From the NCBI GenBank assembly GCA_900545585.1, contig UQZR01000011.1, forward strand, positions 1 to 64,000: 64,000 bases of DNA. The letters run 5' to 3'. The notes beneath the pieces are model-generated. The model made no database searches and was not told the origin of the DNA. It saw nothing but the letters and a program-made list of their open reading frames with translations. Shown in pieces: positions 34,335 to 43,296 of the stretch. Made by a program: the position numbers and the translations under genes. Origin of the DNA: an uncultured Eubacteriales bacterium. GTDB taxonomy: Bacteria > Bacillota > Clostridia > Oscillospirales > Oscillospiraceae. Each line of letters begins with the position of its first letter. Position 1 is the first letter of the stretch.

Positions 34335-35288
34335 TTACCGGCACAGGAAGCTGTACCAGCCCTCGGAGTCGTGCTGCTCCACGATGGTCCAGCCCTCGGC
34401 GCGCAGCTTGGCGGAAACCTCTTCCGCGCGGTCATCAATGATGCCGGAGCACAGGAACAGACCACCCTCCTTCAGGAAGGGCCGCACCTTGCCGGAAAGC
34501 CCCATAATGACGTCCGCCACAATGTTGGCCACCACCATATCATAGTCGCCGCCGAATTCCGCCTGCAATGCCTTGTCCGTCAGCACGTCGCCCCAGCGCA
34601 CGGTGTAGCGGTCCTTGCCGATGCCATTGAGGGCGGCGTTCTCGTAGGCCACGTCCACGCACTTCTCGTCGATGTCGCAGGCAAAAGCCTCCTTGGCTCC
34701 CAGCACCAGCGCCGCGATGGACAGGATGCCGCTGCCGCAGCCCAGATCCAGCACTCTTTCGCCGCCGTGGATGCACTTGTCCAGCGATTGCAGGCACAGA
34801 CGGGTGGTGGCGTGGCTGCCGGTACCGAAGGTGAGGCCCGGGTTCAGCACCAGCTTCATCCGCCCTCTGGCCTTGGTCTCCTCCCACTGGGGTACCACCA
34901 GCAGCCGCTCCCCGATCTCCATGGGCTTGTAGAACTTCTTCCAGTTGTTTTCCCAGTCCGCATCGGCCACGTTGTCGATGGTCAGCAGCATCGGGCCGTA
35001 CTCCGGATGCTCCTTTTTCAGGGCGGACATGGCGATGCGCACCTGCGCCACGATGTTCAGGGCATCCTCGTTCCGCTCCAGATAGAAGGTGACGCGGCTG
35101 ACGCCGGCCTTTTCCCGCAGCAGGTCCTCATCCACATAGTCCCAATACTGCCGGTTATGCTCCAGAAAATCCTTGAAATCCGCTTCATCGTCGATGATGA
35201 CGCCGGTGATGCCCTGCTGCTCCAGCAGTGCCGTCACCGCATCCAGCCCCGACGGCGAGGTGTCGATCTTCAGCTCCAGCCATTCCAT
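34335..35288 (-). CDS. prmA: Ribosomal protein L11 methyltransferase
   Basis: 317 residues from the ATG at 35288, where GGAGGGA lies upstream and the protein begins MEWLELKID as relatives do. An N-terminal substrate-recognition domain (about 1-95) is followed by a linker with WENNWKKFYKPMEIGERLLVVPQWE. The methyltransferase domain has NPGLTFGTGSHATT, LDLGCGSGILSIAALVLGA (SAM motif I) and VVANIVADVI (motif IV). It trimethylates lysines and the N-terminus of L11. It follows degV by 30 bases. Confidence 0.95.
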   Translation of the reverse strand: MEWLELKIDTSPSGLDAVTALLEQQGITGVIIDDEADFKDFLEHNRQYWDYVDEDLLREKAGVSRVTFYLERNEDALNIVAQVRIAMSALKKEHPEYGPMLLTIDNVADADWENNWKKFYKPMEIGERLLVVPQWEETKARGRMKLVLNPGLTFGTGSHATTRLCLQSLDKCIHGGERVLDLGCGSGILSIAALVLGAKEAFACDIDEKCVDVAYENAALNGIGKDRYTVRWGDVLTDKALQAEFGGDYDMVVANIVADVIMGLSGKVRPFLKEGGLFLCSGIIDDRAEEVSAKLRAEGWTIVEQHDSEGWYSFLCR

Positions 35289-35318
35289 GTGCGTTCCCTC
35301 CGAATGTGAAGTCATGTG

Positions 35319-36191
35319 TCAGCGCTTGGTGCCCACGAAGAACAGGCCCATGGTGTTGGGGCCGGTGTGGCTGCCGATGACAGGCCCGATGTAGTTGATA
35401 TAGACCTCCTTCACGCCGTAGCGGGCCTTCAGCTCCTCGGCCACGGCGCGGGACTCCTTCTCGCAGTCTGCGTGGCAGATGAACATCACCTGCTCACTGG
35501 GCTCGATGCTCAGCTCCGCCACCTTGTCGATGAGGGCCTGCAGGCTGGCCTTGCGGCCGCGGGCCTTGCTGACGGGCACCAGCTTGCCCTCGTCGGAGGT
35601 GTGCATCACCGGCTTGATGGACAGCATGGTACCCAGAAACGCGGTGGTGGCGGACACGCGGCCGCCCATCTTCAGGAAGTTCAGGTCGTCCACGGTGAAC
35701 CAGTGGTCAATGTGAAGCTTGTTTTCCTCTACCCACTGCACCAGCTCCTCAGCGGACAGACCCTCCCGCTTTTTCTGCACCGCCAGATACAGCAGCAGCC
35801 CCTGCCCCAGCGAGGCGGACAGGGAGTCCACCACGTAGACATGGCTCTCGGGGAACTCGTCCGCCATAGTCTTGGCGGCGATGCAGGCGTTCTGGTACGT
35901 GGCGGACAGAGCGCTGGAGAAGTTGATGCACACGATGTCCTTGCCCTGGGCCAGCACGGCGCGCATGGCGTCCTCGAACTGTCCTACATTGGCGGCGGAG
36001 GTGGTGCTGAGGATACCGCTGCGGATGTTCTTGTAAAACTCCTCGAAGCTGATCTCACTGCCGTCCAGCATGTTGGCGTAGTCCTTGCCGTTCATGTGGA
36101 CGGTCAGGGGCACCACGTTCAGCTCCAGCTCCTGGGCCATGTGGGCGTTCAGATCGCAGCAGCTGTCGGTCATGATGATATAGTCACGCAT
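35319..36191 (-). CDS. DegV-family fatty acid-binding protein
   Basis: 290 residues. DYIIMTDSCCDLNAHMAQEL at the N-terminus, LSTTSAANVGQFEDAM and ALSATYQNACIAA (fatty acid head-group site) and a late YIGPVIGSHTGPNTMGLFF are the family signature. DegV proteins such as FakB bind fatty acids; FakB types present them to the kinase FakA, but no fakA is seen here. First gene of a two-gene unit with prmA. Confidence 0.93.
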   Translation of the reverse strand: MRDYIIMTDSCCDLNAHMAQELELNVVPLTVHMNGKDYANMLDGSEISFEEFYKNIRSGILSTTSAANVGQFEDAMRAVLAQGKDIVCINFSSALSATYQNACIAAKTMADEFPESHVYVVDSLSASLGQGLLLYLAVQKKREGLSAEELVQWVEENKLHIDHWFTVDDLNFLKMGGRVSATTAFLGTMLSIKPVMHTSDEGKLVPVSKARGRKASLQALIDKVAELSIEPSEQVMFICHADCEKESRAVAEELKARYGVKEVYINYIGPVIGSHTGPNTMGLFFVGTKR

Positions 36192-36303
36192 AGCAAAAGC
36201 CTCCTTTTGTCGAATGGATGTTCACGATACTCCATGGTAACACGAAACGCGCCAGTTGAAAAGGGGAAACCCGAAAATTTGCGCACCTCTTACAAAAATA
36301 CGG

Positions 36304-37671
36304 TCATTTTCCCACGCAGAAGCGGGAGAAGATGGTATCCACCAGATCCTCGCGGATGCGCTTGCCGTTCAGCTCGCCCAGTGCCTCCAGCGCCGCTTCG
36401 CAGTCCGTCAGCACTACATCCGGCGTCATGCCCATGTCCAGTGCGCCGCGGGCCTCCGCTACGGCGGACAGGGCGCGTTCCACGGCGTCAGCCTGCCGCG
36501 CGTTGGTCAGCAGCTCGCCCACAGGCGTCTCCCCCGCAGGGTACAGCGCCGCCACAGCCTCCGCCAGCGCGTCCAGCCCCGCGCCGGTTTGGGCGGAGAT
36601 ATGCAGCACGCGGGGGAACCGCTCAGCCAAGGCCGCCGTGTCCAGCTTTTGGGGCAGATCGCTCTTGTTCACCAGCACCAGCAGGCGGGGCGTCTGCTCT
36701 GCCGCCGCCATGGCCTGTTCGTCCTCATCTGTCAGAGTCTGGGAGCCGTCCAGCACCAGCAGGGCCAGCGCCGCCCGCTGCGCCGCCTGACGGCTGCGTT
36801 CCACACCCATAGCCTCGATGCGGTCAGCGCTGTTTCGGATACCGGCGGTATCCGTCAGCCGCAGCAGTACGCCGCCCACCAGCACCTTTTCCTCCACGGT
36901 GTCACGGGTGGTGCCGGCGATGTCGGTGACGATGGCGCGGTCGTAGCCCAGCAGGGCGTTGAGCAGGGAGGATTTCCCCGCGTTGGGCCGTCCTAAGATC
37001 ACGGCGGGGACGCCCTGCTTCAGAAGCTGTCCGCGGGAGAAGGTGGCCAGCAGCCGCTCCAGCTCCCGCTGGGCACGACTCAATGTGTCCAGCATCTCCT
37101 GGCGCTGTACGTCCCCGATGTCCTCGTCGGGGTAGTCCACCACGGCATAGAACCGTGCCGCCATAGCCATCAGACCGTCGTAGATACCGGCGATGGTGCG
37201 GCTCAGCACACCGTCCAGCTGGCACACCGCGTTTTTCGCCGCCTCCGCCGTCTCCGCGTCGATGAGGTCCGCCACGGACTCCGCCTGGATCAGGTCCATG
37301 CGTCCGTTGAGGAAGGCCCGCTGCGTGAACTCGCCGCCTCTGGCCTGACGGCACCCCGCGGCCAACAGCGCGGCCAGACCCGCGTTCAGCACCACCGGCG
37401 AGCCGTGGCAGTGTATCTCCGCGCAGTCCTCACCGGTGTAGCTGTTGGGCCCTGCGAACCGGACACACAGCACATGGTCGATGACGCTGCCGCTCCGGTC
37501 CAGCAGGTCGCCATACACCATGCTGCGAGGCTGCTGCGCACCGGCGGGGCGGCCGTTTCTGGCGCGGAACACGCGGTCCAGCGCCGCCAGCGTGCCGGGG
37601 CCGGACAGGCGCAGAATGCCGATGGCGCCGGGCAGTTGGGGCGTGGCGATGGCAGCGATGGTGTCGGACAT
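36304..37671 (-). CDS. mnmE: tRNA modification GTPase MnmE
   Basis: 455 residues from the ATG at 37671 (AAGGAGG nine bases upstream). With MnmG it makes 5-carboxymethylaminomethyl-uridine at wobble position 34. An N-terminal folate-binding domain (DTIAAIATPQLPGAIGILRLSG) is followed by helical parts and the inserted G domain with GRPNAGKSSLLNALLG, DIAGTTRD, DTAGI and NKSDL. The C-terminus FSRFCVGK carries the catalytic Cys of the family. mnmG is not in the window. In many Firmicutes mnmE-mnmG-rsmG-parAB are contiguous; here mnmE is about 17 kb from parAB and rsmG. Confidence 0.96.
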   Translation of the reverse strand: MSDTIAAIATPQLPGAIGILRLSGPGTLAALDRVFRARNGRPAGAQQPRSMVYGDLLDRSGSVIDHVLCVRFAGPNSYTGEDCAEIHCHGSPVVLNAGLAALLAAGCRQARGGEFTQRAFLNGRMDLIQAESVADLIDAETAEAAKNAVCQLDGVLSRTIAGIYDGLMAMAARFYAVVDYPDEDIGDVQRQEMLDTLSRAQRELERLLATFSRGQLLKQGVPAVILGRPNAGKSSLLNALLGYDRAIVTDIAGTTRDTVEEKVLVGGVLLRLTDTAGIRNSADRIEAMGVERSRQAAQRAALALLVLDGSQTLTDEDEQAMAAAEQTPRLLVLVNKSDLPQKLDTAALAERFPRVLHISAQTGAGLDALAEAVAALYPAGETPVGELLTNARQADAVERALSAVAEARGALDMGMTPDVVLTDCEAALEALGELNGKRIREDLVDTIFSRFCVGK

Positions 37672-37723
37672 GGCGGGGAGCCTCCTTGCGGTCGTTTTTC
37701 CCCAGTATACCACGGCGGGCCTC

Positions 37724-37762
37724 AAAAGGAAAGGGCGGGGATACCCCGCTCTTTCCTTTTTT
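37724..37762. terminator. Hairpin with T tracts on both sides between rnfB and mnmE
   Basis: 17-bp stem AAAAGGAAAGGGCGGGG with its partner (one G-T pair), loop ATA. It follows a first terminator of the rnf operon and separates rnf from mnmE. Confidence 0.8.
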
Positions 37763-37796
37763 AGATCTGCCGCAGGACGGAGAGAGGCACCACATC

Positions 37797-37838
37797 AAAA
37801 AACAAGAGACATGCCTGACGGCATGTCTCTTGTTTTTT
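37797..37838 (-). terminator. Terminator of the rnf operon
   Basis: 19-bp perfect stem (AAAAAACAAGAGACATGCC and complement), loop TGAC, eight bases after the rnfB stop. Confidence 0.92.
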
Positions 37839-37846
37839 TGGAGCGA

Positions 37847-38752
37847 TTACTCCGCCTTGGGAGCTTCCTTGGCGGCAGCAGCCTCAGCGGCGGCCTTGGC
37901 GGCAGCAGCCTTCTTCTCAGCAGCAGCCTTCTGCGCAGCCTTGAACTTCTCCTTCTCCTCGGGAGTGGGGATGGGCTCGATGGCGTTGCGGGGGCAGGCC
38001 TTGGCGCACATGGTGCAGTTCTTGCACTTGCTGTAATCGATGACGGCCACGTTGTTCTCCACGTGGATGGCATCGAACTTACAGGTGCGCTCGCACATAC
38101 CGCAGGCGATGCAGCTGGAGGCGCACACCTTGGTGACGGCAGGGCCCTTGTCCTTGTTGGAGCAGTTGACGAACACCTTCTGCTTGTAGGGCACTTCCAC
38201 GATCAGGTGGTGCGGGCAGGCGGCGCGGCAGGCGCCGCAGTTGGTGCACTTCTCCTTGTCCACCACAGCCACGCCGTTGACGACGTGGATGGCGTCGAAC
38301 TTACAGGCAGCGGCGCAGGAGCCGAAGCCGAAGCAGCCGTAGCGGCAGGCCTTGGCGTCGCCGCCGCAGACCTTGGTGGCTGCCAGACAGTCCTTCACAC
38401 CGCGGTACTCGAAGTTGTCCTTGGCGTTGCAGCCGCCGTTGCACAGCACGTGGGCCACCATCTTGTCGCCGGAGGGAGCCTCCATGCCCATGATGGCAGC
38501 GATCTTGGCAGCGCCCTCCGCACCGGCAGGTGCGCAGGCGGTGACGGGGGCCTTACCGGCCAGGATGGCCTCGGCGCAGCCGCCGCAGCCAGGGTAGCCG
38601 CAGCCGCCGCAGTTGGCGCCGGCCAGACATGCCTGGATCTCAGGCAGACGGGGGTCGACCTCCACCTCGAACACCTTGGCGGCGACGGCGAGGATCAGGC
38701 CGAAAACGATGGCGAGTACGCCCAGAACGGCGACCGCATATACAATAGTCAT
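37847..38752 (-). CDS. rnfB: Rnf complex subunit RnfB (iron-sulfur)
   Basis: 301 residues. N-terminal membrane anchor (about 4-26), then the Cys-rich cluster domain GANCGGCGYPGCGGCAEAI, then several ferredoxin-type 4Fe-4S motifs (CTNCGACRAACPH, CIACGMCERTCKF, CKNCTMCAKACPR). A repetitive Ala/Lys/Glu-rich tail ends the protein. It takes electrons from ferredoxin at the cytoplasmic side and passes them into the complex. Last gene of rnfCDGEAB. Confidence 0.97.
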   Translation of the reverse strand: MTIVYAVAVLGVLAIVFGLILAVAAKVFEVEVDPRLPEIQACLAGANCGGCGYPGCGGCAEAILAGKAPVTACAPAGAEGAAKIAAIMGMEAPSGDKMVAHVLCNGGCNAKDNFEYRGVKDCLAATKVCGGDAKACRYGCFGFGSCAAACKFDAIHVVNGVAVVDKEKCTNCGACRAACPHHLIVEVPYKQKVFVNCSNKDKGPAVTKVCASSCIACGMCERTCKFDAIHVENNVAVIDYSKCKNCTMCAKACPRNAIEPIPTPEEKEKFKAAQKAAAEKKAAAAKAAAEAAAAKEAPKAE

Positions 38753-38765
38753 AGTTGCTACCTCC

Positions 38766-39353
38766 TTACCAGACCTTCAGGCCGCTGAAGCCCATGAAGG
38801 CCAGCGCCATCAGGCCGGCGGTGACCAGCGCGATGGGGAAGCCATCAAAGGCCTTGGGATTTTCACTGGAGACCTCCAGCTGCTCACGGACAGCCGCGAA
38901 CAGGAAGATGGCCAGCAGGAAGCCCAGACCGCCGGTGATGCCGTAGACCACGGACGCGATGAAGTTGTAATTGTTCTGGGTGTTCAGCAGAGCAACGCCC
39001 AGCACGGCGCAGTTGGTGGTGATCAGGGGCAGGTACACGCCAAGGGCGGTGTACAGGGTGGGGATGTTCTTCTTCAGGAACATTTCCACGAACTGCACCA
39101 GACCGGCGATGACCAGGATGTAGGCCACGGTCTGCATGAACTCCAGACCCAGGGCCGCCAGCACCAGGTTCACCAGATAGCAGAACGCGGAGGCCAGACC
39201 CATAACGAAGGTCACGGCGGCGCCCATGCCCACAGCGGTGTCGATCTTCTTGGACACGCCCAGGAAGGGGCAGATGCCCAGGAACTGGGAGAAGATAAAG
39301 TTATTGGTCAGAATCGCGCCAAGAGAAATGGCGAGCAGCGTAGTCACACTCAT
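38766..39353 (-). CDS. rnfA: Rnf complex membrane subunit RnfA
   Basis: 195 residues, six membrane helices. NNFIFSQFLGICPFLGVSKK near residue 17 and TNCAVLGVALLN near residue 118 match the RnfA/NqrE family, whose inverted-repeat helices carry a membrane [2Fe-2S] cluster through such cysteines. It lies 13 bases before rnfB and 3 after rnfE. Confidence 0.96.
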   Translation of the reverse strand: MSVTTLLAISLGAILTNNFIFSQFLGICPFLGVSKKIDTAVGMGAAVTFVMGLASAFCYLVNLVLAALGLEFMQTVAYILVIAGLVQFVEMFLKKNIPTLYTALGVYLPLITTNCAVLGVALLNTQNNYNFIASVVYGITGGLGFLLAIFLFAAVREQLEVSSENPKAFDGFPIALVTAGLMALAFMGFSGLKVW

Positions 39354-39356
39354 AAC

Positions 39357-40004
39357 TTACTTGGCCTCCTTTTTCTTAGCACTCTTGGCCAGAGCCCACT
39401 GCATCAGGGCGATGAGGCAGCCCAGGGTCAGGAAGCCGCCCACGGGCAGGGTCAGGACCTTGATGCCGAACTCCTCGGGGAAAATGGCGATGCCGGGTGC
39501 CTTGCCCAGCACGCCGCCGCCCAGCAGGCCGCCGCCGAACTTACCGGAGCCCAGGAACTCGCGGACCACGCACATTACCACCAGCACCAGCGTGTAGCCG
39601 ATGCCCTGGCAGATGCCGTCCACCGCGGAGGCGCCCACGCCGTTCTTGGAGGCAAAGCCCTCGGCACGGCCCAGGATGATGCAGTTCACGACGATCAGGG
39701 GAATGAACACGCCCAGAGAGCTGGACAGGGCGGGAACGAAGGCCTTCAGCAGCAGGTCGACGCAGGTCACGAAGCCGGCGATGACCACGATGTAGCAGGC
39801 AATACGCACTTCATTAGGGATGATCTTGCGCAGCAGGGAGATAAAGATGTTGGACAGGGTCAGGATAATCAGCACACTGACGCCCATGCCCAGGCCGTTG
39901 AAGAACGACGTGGTGATGGCCATGGTGGAGCACATGCCCAGGACCTGGACCAGCACGGGGTTCTGCGTGATGAGACCCTCTTTCAATTGCTTACCGAAAT
40001 TCAT
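39357..40004 (-). CDS. rnfE: Rnf complex membrane subunit RnfE
   Basis: 215 residues, six membrane helices, homologous to RnfA in the opposite topology. It starts NFGKQLKEGLITQNPVLVQVLGMC, which is the RnfE/NqrD pattern, and has VNCIILGRAEGFASKNGV in the middle. A basic KSAKKKEAK tail ends it. Confidence 0.96.
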   Translation of the reverse strand: MNFGKQLKEGLITQNPVLVQVLGMCSTMAITTSFFNGLGMGVSVLIILTLSNIFISLLRKIIPNEVRIACYIVVIAGFVTCVDLLLKAFVPALSSSLGVFIPLIVVNCIILGRAEGFASKNGVGASAVDGICQGIGYTLVLVVMCVVREFLGSGKFGGGLLGGGVLGKAPGIAIFPEEFGIKVLTLPVGGFLTLGCLIALMQWALAKSAKKKEAK

Positions 40005-40022
40005 AATGCAGCTCCTCCTTTC

Positions 40023-40616
40023 TTAGCCCAGAGCTTCCACGGCGGCCAGGGCGGCATTGACGCCCGTGTTGATGCCCTTGGTGGAAACGGTGGCGCCGGA
40101 GACGGCGGTGATGTTCTTGCCGACTACCAGAGAGCCTGCGCCGCTCATGCCGATGAACTGATCCAGCACGGGGACACCGGCGGCGTTGGGCTCGTTGCCC
40201 ACCACCTTGGTGCCGATGCCGGAGGTCTCGGAGTGGCTGACCACGGAGACGCCGGTAACGGCCTTGTTGGCGTCCACGCCCACCATCATCACGATGGTGC
40301 CCTGGGAGCCGGAGGCGGAGATCTTCATAACATAGCCGGCCTCAGCGCCGCCGTTGGTGACGCCGTACAGCTCGGACAGCGTACCGCCCTGGGCGGACGC
40401 GGCAGCGGCCACGGCCTCGGGGATATCCAGCTTGTCGGTGAACTCGCTGCCCTCGGGGACAACGGCGCTCATGGCGATGCGGGTGTTCTCGGCATCGATG
40501 GCCGCGATCTTGTCAGCGGTGACGTTGTCGACCAGACCCAGCAGGGCGGCCACGACCAGAGAGATGACGGTCAGGGTACCGGCGACCTTGAGAATAAACT
40601 TACCGGAGATCTTCAT
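40023..40616 (-). CDS. rnfG: Rnf complex FMN subunit RnfG
   Basis: 197 residues. One N-terminal membrane helix (about 9-29) followed by an extracytoplasmic FMN-binding domain. The covalent flavin site S/T-x-x-T is visible in TAVSGATVSTKGIN near residue 178 (SGAT). GVSVVSHSETSGIGTKV is the conserved block ahead of it. Its ATG overlaps the rnfD stop by one base (TAATG). Confidence 0.96.
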   Translation of the reverse strand: MKISGKFILKVAGTLTVISLVVAALLGLVDNVTADKIAAIDAENTRIAMSAVVPEGSEFTDKLDIPEAVAAAASAQGGTLSELYGVTNGGAEAGYVMKISASGSQGTIVMMVGVDANKAVTGVSVVSHSETSGIGTKVVGNEPNAAGVPVLDQFIGMSGAGSLVVGKNITAVSGATVSTKGINTGVNAALAAVEALG

Positions 40617-41620
40617 TACTTAGTCGCCTCCTTCTTCTCTTTCTTCACAGCACCGTAGATGGTGGGACGGACATACTTATCCAGCAGCCACGTGGTGCAG
40701 TTCATGATCAGGATGGAATAGCAAACGCCCTCGGGATAGGAGCCGAAGCGGCGGATGAAGCAGGTCAGCAGACCGCAGCCCACGCCGAAGATCAGCTGGC
40801 CGGGCTTGGTGACGGGGGAGGTGGCATAGTCGGTAGCCATGAAGATGGCGCCCAGCATCAGGCCGCCGCCGAACACGTTGTAGAGCATGTAGTCCACAGC
40901 ACCGATACCGGCAGGAGCCGCGATCAGGGACAGGATGGCCACGGTGCCGATGTACGCCACGGGGGTGTGCCAGGAGATGACCTTGCGGATCAGCAGGAAC
41001 ACGCCGCCCACCAGCAGGCACAGGGAGGAGACCTCACCCAGGGAGCCGCCGATCTTGCCCAGGAACATATCGCTGATGGAGTAGTTCTGCATCAGGGTGT
41101 TGAACGCCTCGGCAGTACCCTCCTTCATGATCTGCAGGGGGGTGGCGGCGGAGGTGACGTCAGGACGGATCTGGGGGATGGCCCAGGAGGTCATGGCGGT
41201 GGCATAGCTGGCCAGCAGGAACGCACGGCCCGCCAGCGCGGGGTTCAGGAAGTTGCAGCCGATGCCGCCGTAGAGCTGCTTGACCACAACGATGGAGAAG
41301 AACGCGCCGATGATGACAGCCCACCAGGGCAGATCAACGGGGCACACGAAGCTCAGCAGGATACCGGTGACGACTGCGGACAGGTCGCCGATCATGCTGG
41401 ACTTCTTCATGAGCTTGCGGTACGCCCACTCCCAGAACACGCAGGACACCACGGACACCGCGGTGAGCAGCAGGGCCTTCCAGCCGAAGGCATAGACGCT
41501 CCAGGCCAGGGCCGGCAGCAGCGCGATGATCACGTCCAGCATGATGGAGCGGGTATCCTCATTGGAACGGATATGGGGGGAGGAGGACGCGATCAGCTTC
41601 AGATTCTTGTAATCAGTCAT
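40616..41620 (-). CDS. rnfD: Rnf complex membrane subunit RnfD
   Basis: 334 residues from the ATG at 41620 (GGAGG upstream, four bases after the rnfC stop). About nine membrane helices. SSSPHIRSNEDTRSIMLDVIIALLPAL at the N-terminus is the family start, and DVTSAATPLQIMK near residue 166 contains the SxxT motif for covalent FMN. It forms part of the ion-translocating core. Confidence 0.96.
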   Translation of the reverse strand: MTDYKNLKLIASSSPHIRSNEDTRSIMLDVIIALLPALAWSVYAFGWKALLLTAVSVVSCVFWEWAYRKLMKKSSMIGDLSAVVTGILLSFVCPVDLPWWAVIIGAFFSIVVVKQLYGGIGCNFLNPALAGRAFLLASYATAMTSWAIPQIRPDVTSAATPLQIMKEGTAEAFNTLMQNYSISDMFLGKIGGSLGEVSSLCLLVGGVFLLIRKVISWHTPVAYIGTVAILSLIAAPAGIGAVDYMLYNVFGGGLMLGAIFMATDYATSPVTKPGQLIFGVGCGLLTCFIRRFGSYPEGVCYSILIMNCTTWLLDKYVRPTIYGAVKKEKKEATK

Positions 41621-41624
41621 GGAT

Positions 41625-42998
41625 TTACGCCTCCTTCTTTTCGGCAGCGGCCTTTGCCTCGGCCTCCGCCTTGGCCTTGGCGGCCATTCTTGCGTTGTTG
41701 ACCTCCTGCTTGCCCAGCCGGAACGCATGGGTCAGGGGCAGGCGGGCGGGACAGGTGTAGGTGCAGGCGCCGCACTCGATGCAGTCCATACCGTGCAGCA
41801 CGTTCTGCCAGGTGTCCACGTCGCCCTTCATCAGGTACTTGTACATGAACACGGGCTCCAGACGGATGGGGCACACACCCACGCACTTGCCGCAGCGGAT
41901 GCACTGGGGATCCTCGACGTACTGCTCCTCCTTGTCGGCGAAGGCCAGCATGGCGCCGGTGCCCTTGCCCACGGTGACGTCCACGTCGTACTGGGCAAGA
42001 CCCATCATCGGGCCGCCCATGATGAGCTTGTAGGTCTCATCCTTCAGACCGCCGCAGGCGTCGAACAGCTTGGTGATGGGGGTGCCGATGGGACACTCGA
42101 TGTTCTTGGGGTCGATAACGCCGGAGCCGGACACGGTGACGATCTTGTTCACCACGGGCATGCCGGTGTACACCGCGCGATAAATGGCGCAGGTGGTGTT
42201 CAGGTTGAAGATGCAGCAGCCTGCATCGGCGGGCAGCTTACCGCTGGGGACCTGACGGCCGGACACGGCCTGGACCAGCTGCTTCTCAGCGCCCTGGGGA
42301 TAGCGGGTGTGCAGGACCTCCACCACCACGGGAGCGTTCAGCTCGGCGATGGTCTTGTTCAGCACATCGGCCGCGTTCTGCTTGTTGGCCTCGATGCCGA
42401 TGTACACCTTGTCCACGCCGAAGCACTTGGCCAGCAGGGTCGCGCCCTTGATGACCTGCTCCGGACGCTCCAGACAGGTGCGGTGGTCGCCGGTGATGTA
42501 CGGCTCGCACTCTGCGGCGTTGATGATCACGTAGTCCACCTTGCCCAGACCGGAGCTGATCTTGACGTGGGTGGGGAAGGTCGCGCCGCCCTGGCCCACG
42601 ATGCCGGCGTTCTTGACGATCTCCACCAGCTGCTCGGGGGTCAGACTGTCGGGGTCTGCCACAGGTTTGACTTCCTCGGACACTTCGTTCTGGAAGTCGT
42701 TCTCGATGACCACGGACATCATCTTGCCGCCCATGTTGAAGGGGCGGGGCTCCACGGCTTTCACCGTGCCGGAGATGCTGGCGTGGATGGGTGCGGAAAC
42801 AAATCCGCCGGGTTCGCCGATCCTCTGTCCAATTTTTACCTTGTCGCCCACCGCAACGATAGGCTTGCAAGGCGCACCGATGTGCATAGACATGGGAATG
42901 ACCACCTCAGCCGGCGCTGCCAGCTGTTCGATGGCCTTTTCATTGGTCGCGGCCTTCATGTCGTTAGGATGAACGCCGCCAAAGAAAGCTTGTGCCAT
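41625..42998 (-). CDS. rnfC: Rnf complex NADH-side subunit RnfC
   Basis: 457 residues from the ATG at 42998 (GAGGTG upstream). Peripheral subunit that reduces NAD+. It has the N-terminal FFGGVHPND, the glycine-rich NADH/FMN site (NAGIVGQGGATFPTHVK), VIINAAECEPYITGDHR, and two 4Fe-4S motifs (CIRCGKCVGVCP and CIECGACTYTCP). An Ala/Lys-rich tail follows. First gene of the operon. The complete set couples ferredoxin oxidation to Na+ or H+ export, the main redox pump of many anaerobic clostridia. Confidence 0.97.
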   Translation of the reverse strand: MAQAFFGGVHPNDMKAATNEKAIEQLAAPAEVVIPMSMHIGAPCKPIVAVGDKVKIGQRIGEPGGFVSAPIHASISGTVKAVEPRPFNMGGKMMSVVIENDFQNEVSEEVKPVADPDSLTPEQLVEIVKNAGIVGQGGATFPTHVKISSGLGKVDYVIINAAECEPYITGDHRTCLERPEQVIKGATLLAKCFGVDKVYIGIEANKQNAADVLNKTIAELNAPVVVEVLHTRYPQGAEKQLVQAVSGRQVPSGKLPADAGCCIFNLNTTCAIYRAVYTGMPVVNKIVTVSGSGVIDPKNIECPIGTPITKLFDACGGLKDETYKLIMGGPMMGLAQYDVDVTVGKGTGAMLAFADKEEQYVEDPQCIRCGKCVGVCPIRLEPVFMYKYLMKGDVDTWQNVLHGMDCIECGACTYTCPARLPLTHAFRLGKQEVNNARMAAKAKAEAEAKAAAEKKEA

Positions 42999-43052
42999 TG
43001 TCTTCACCTCATCTTACTACCGGGTGGCCCTTTGCCACCGCATACTATTCAG

Positions 43053-43081
43053 ATATTACAACAAAACTTTTCTCTTGTCCA
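43053..43081 (-). promoter_or_regulatory. Promoter of the rnf operon
   Basis: TGGACA (43081-43076), 17-bp spacer, TAATAT (43058-43053), about 55 bases before rnfC. The remaining gap up to 43211 has no gene; I see only a GC hairpin (GGCCGCC/GGCGGCC). Confidence 0.6.
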
Positions 43082-43211
43082 GCCCTACGGCGCAATTCCT
43101 GTGGTTTTTTGCCGTTTTTATCGCGGGCTTGACGGCGTTTCTCGTGAAATATCCCCACATTTCCCGGCGAACGCCAAAAAATCCGCCGCTCCGGCCGCCC
43201 TGCGGCGGCCC

Positions 43212-43240
43212 TTGTGTTTCCGCCGCCGCTGTGTTAGAAT
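43212..43240 (+). promoter_or_regulatory. Promoter of the DUF975 gene
   Basis: TTGTGT (43212-43217), 17-bp spacer, TAGAAT (43235-43240). Confidence 0.6.
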
Positions 43241-43296
43241 ATTAGCGCATCGCGGGAGAAATACATTCGGTCCCCGCGCAGAAAGGATGGGACATC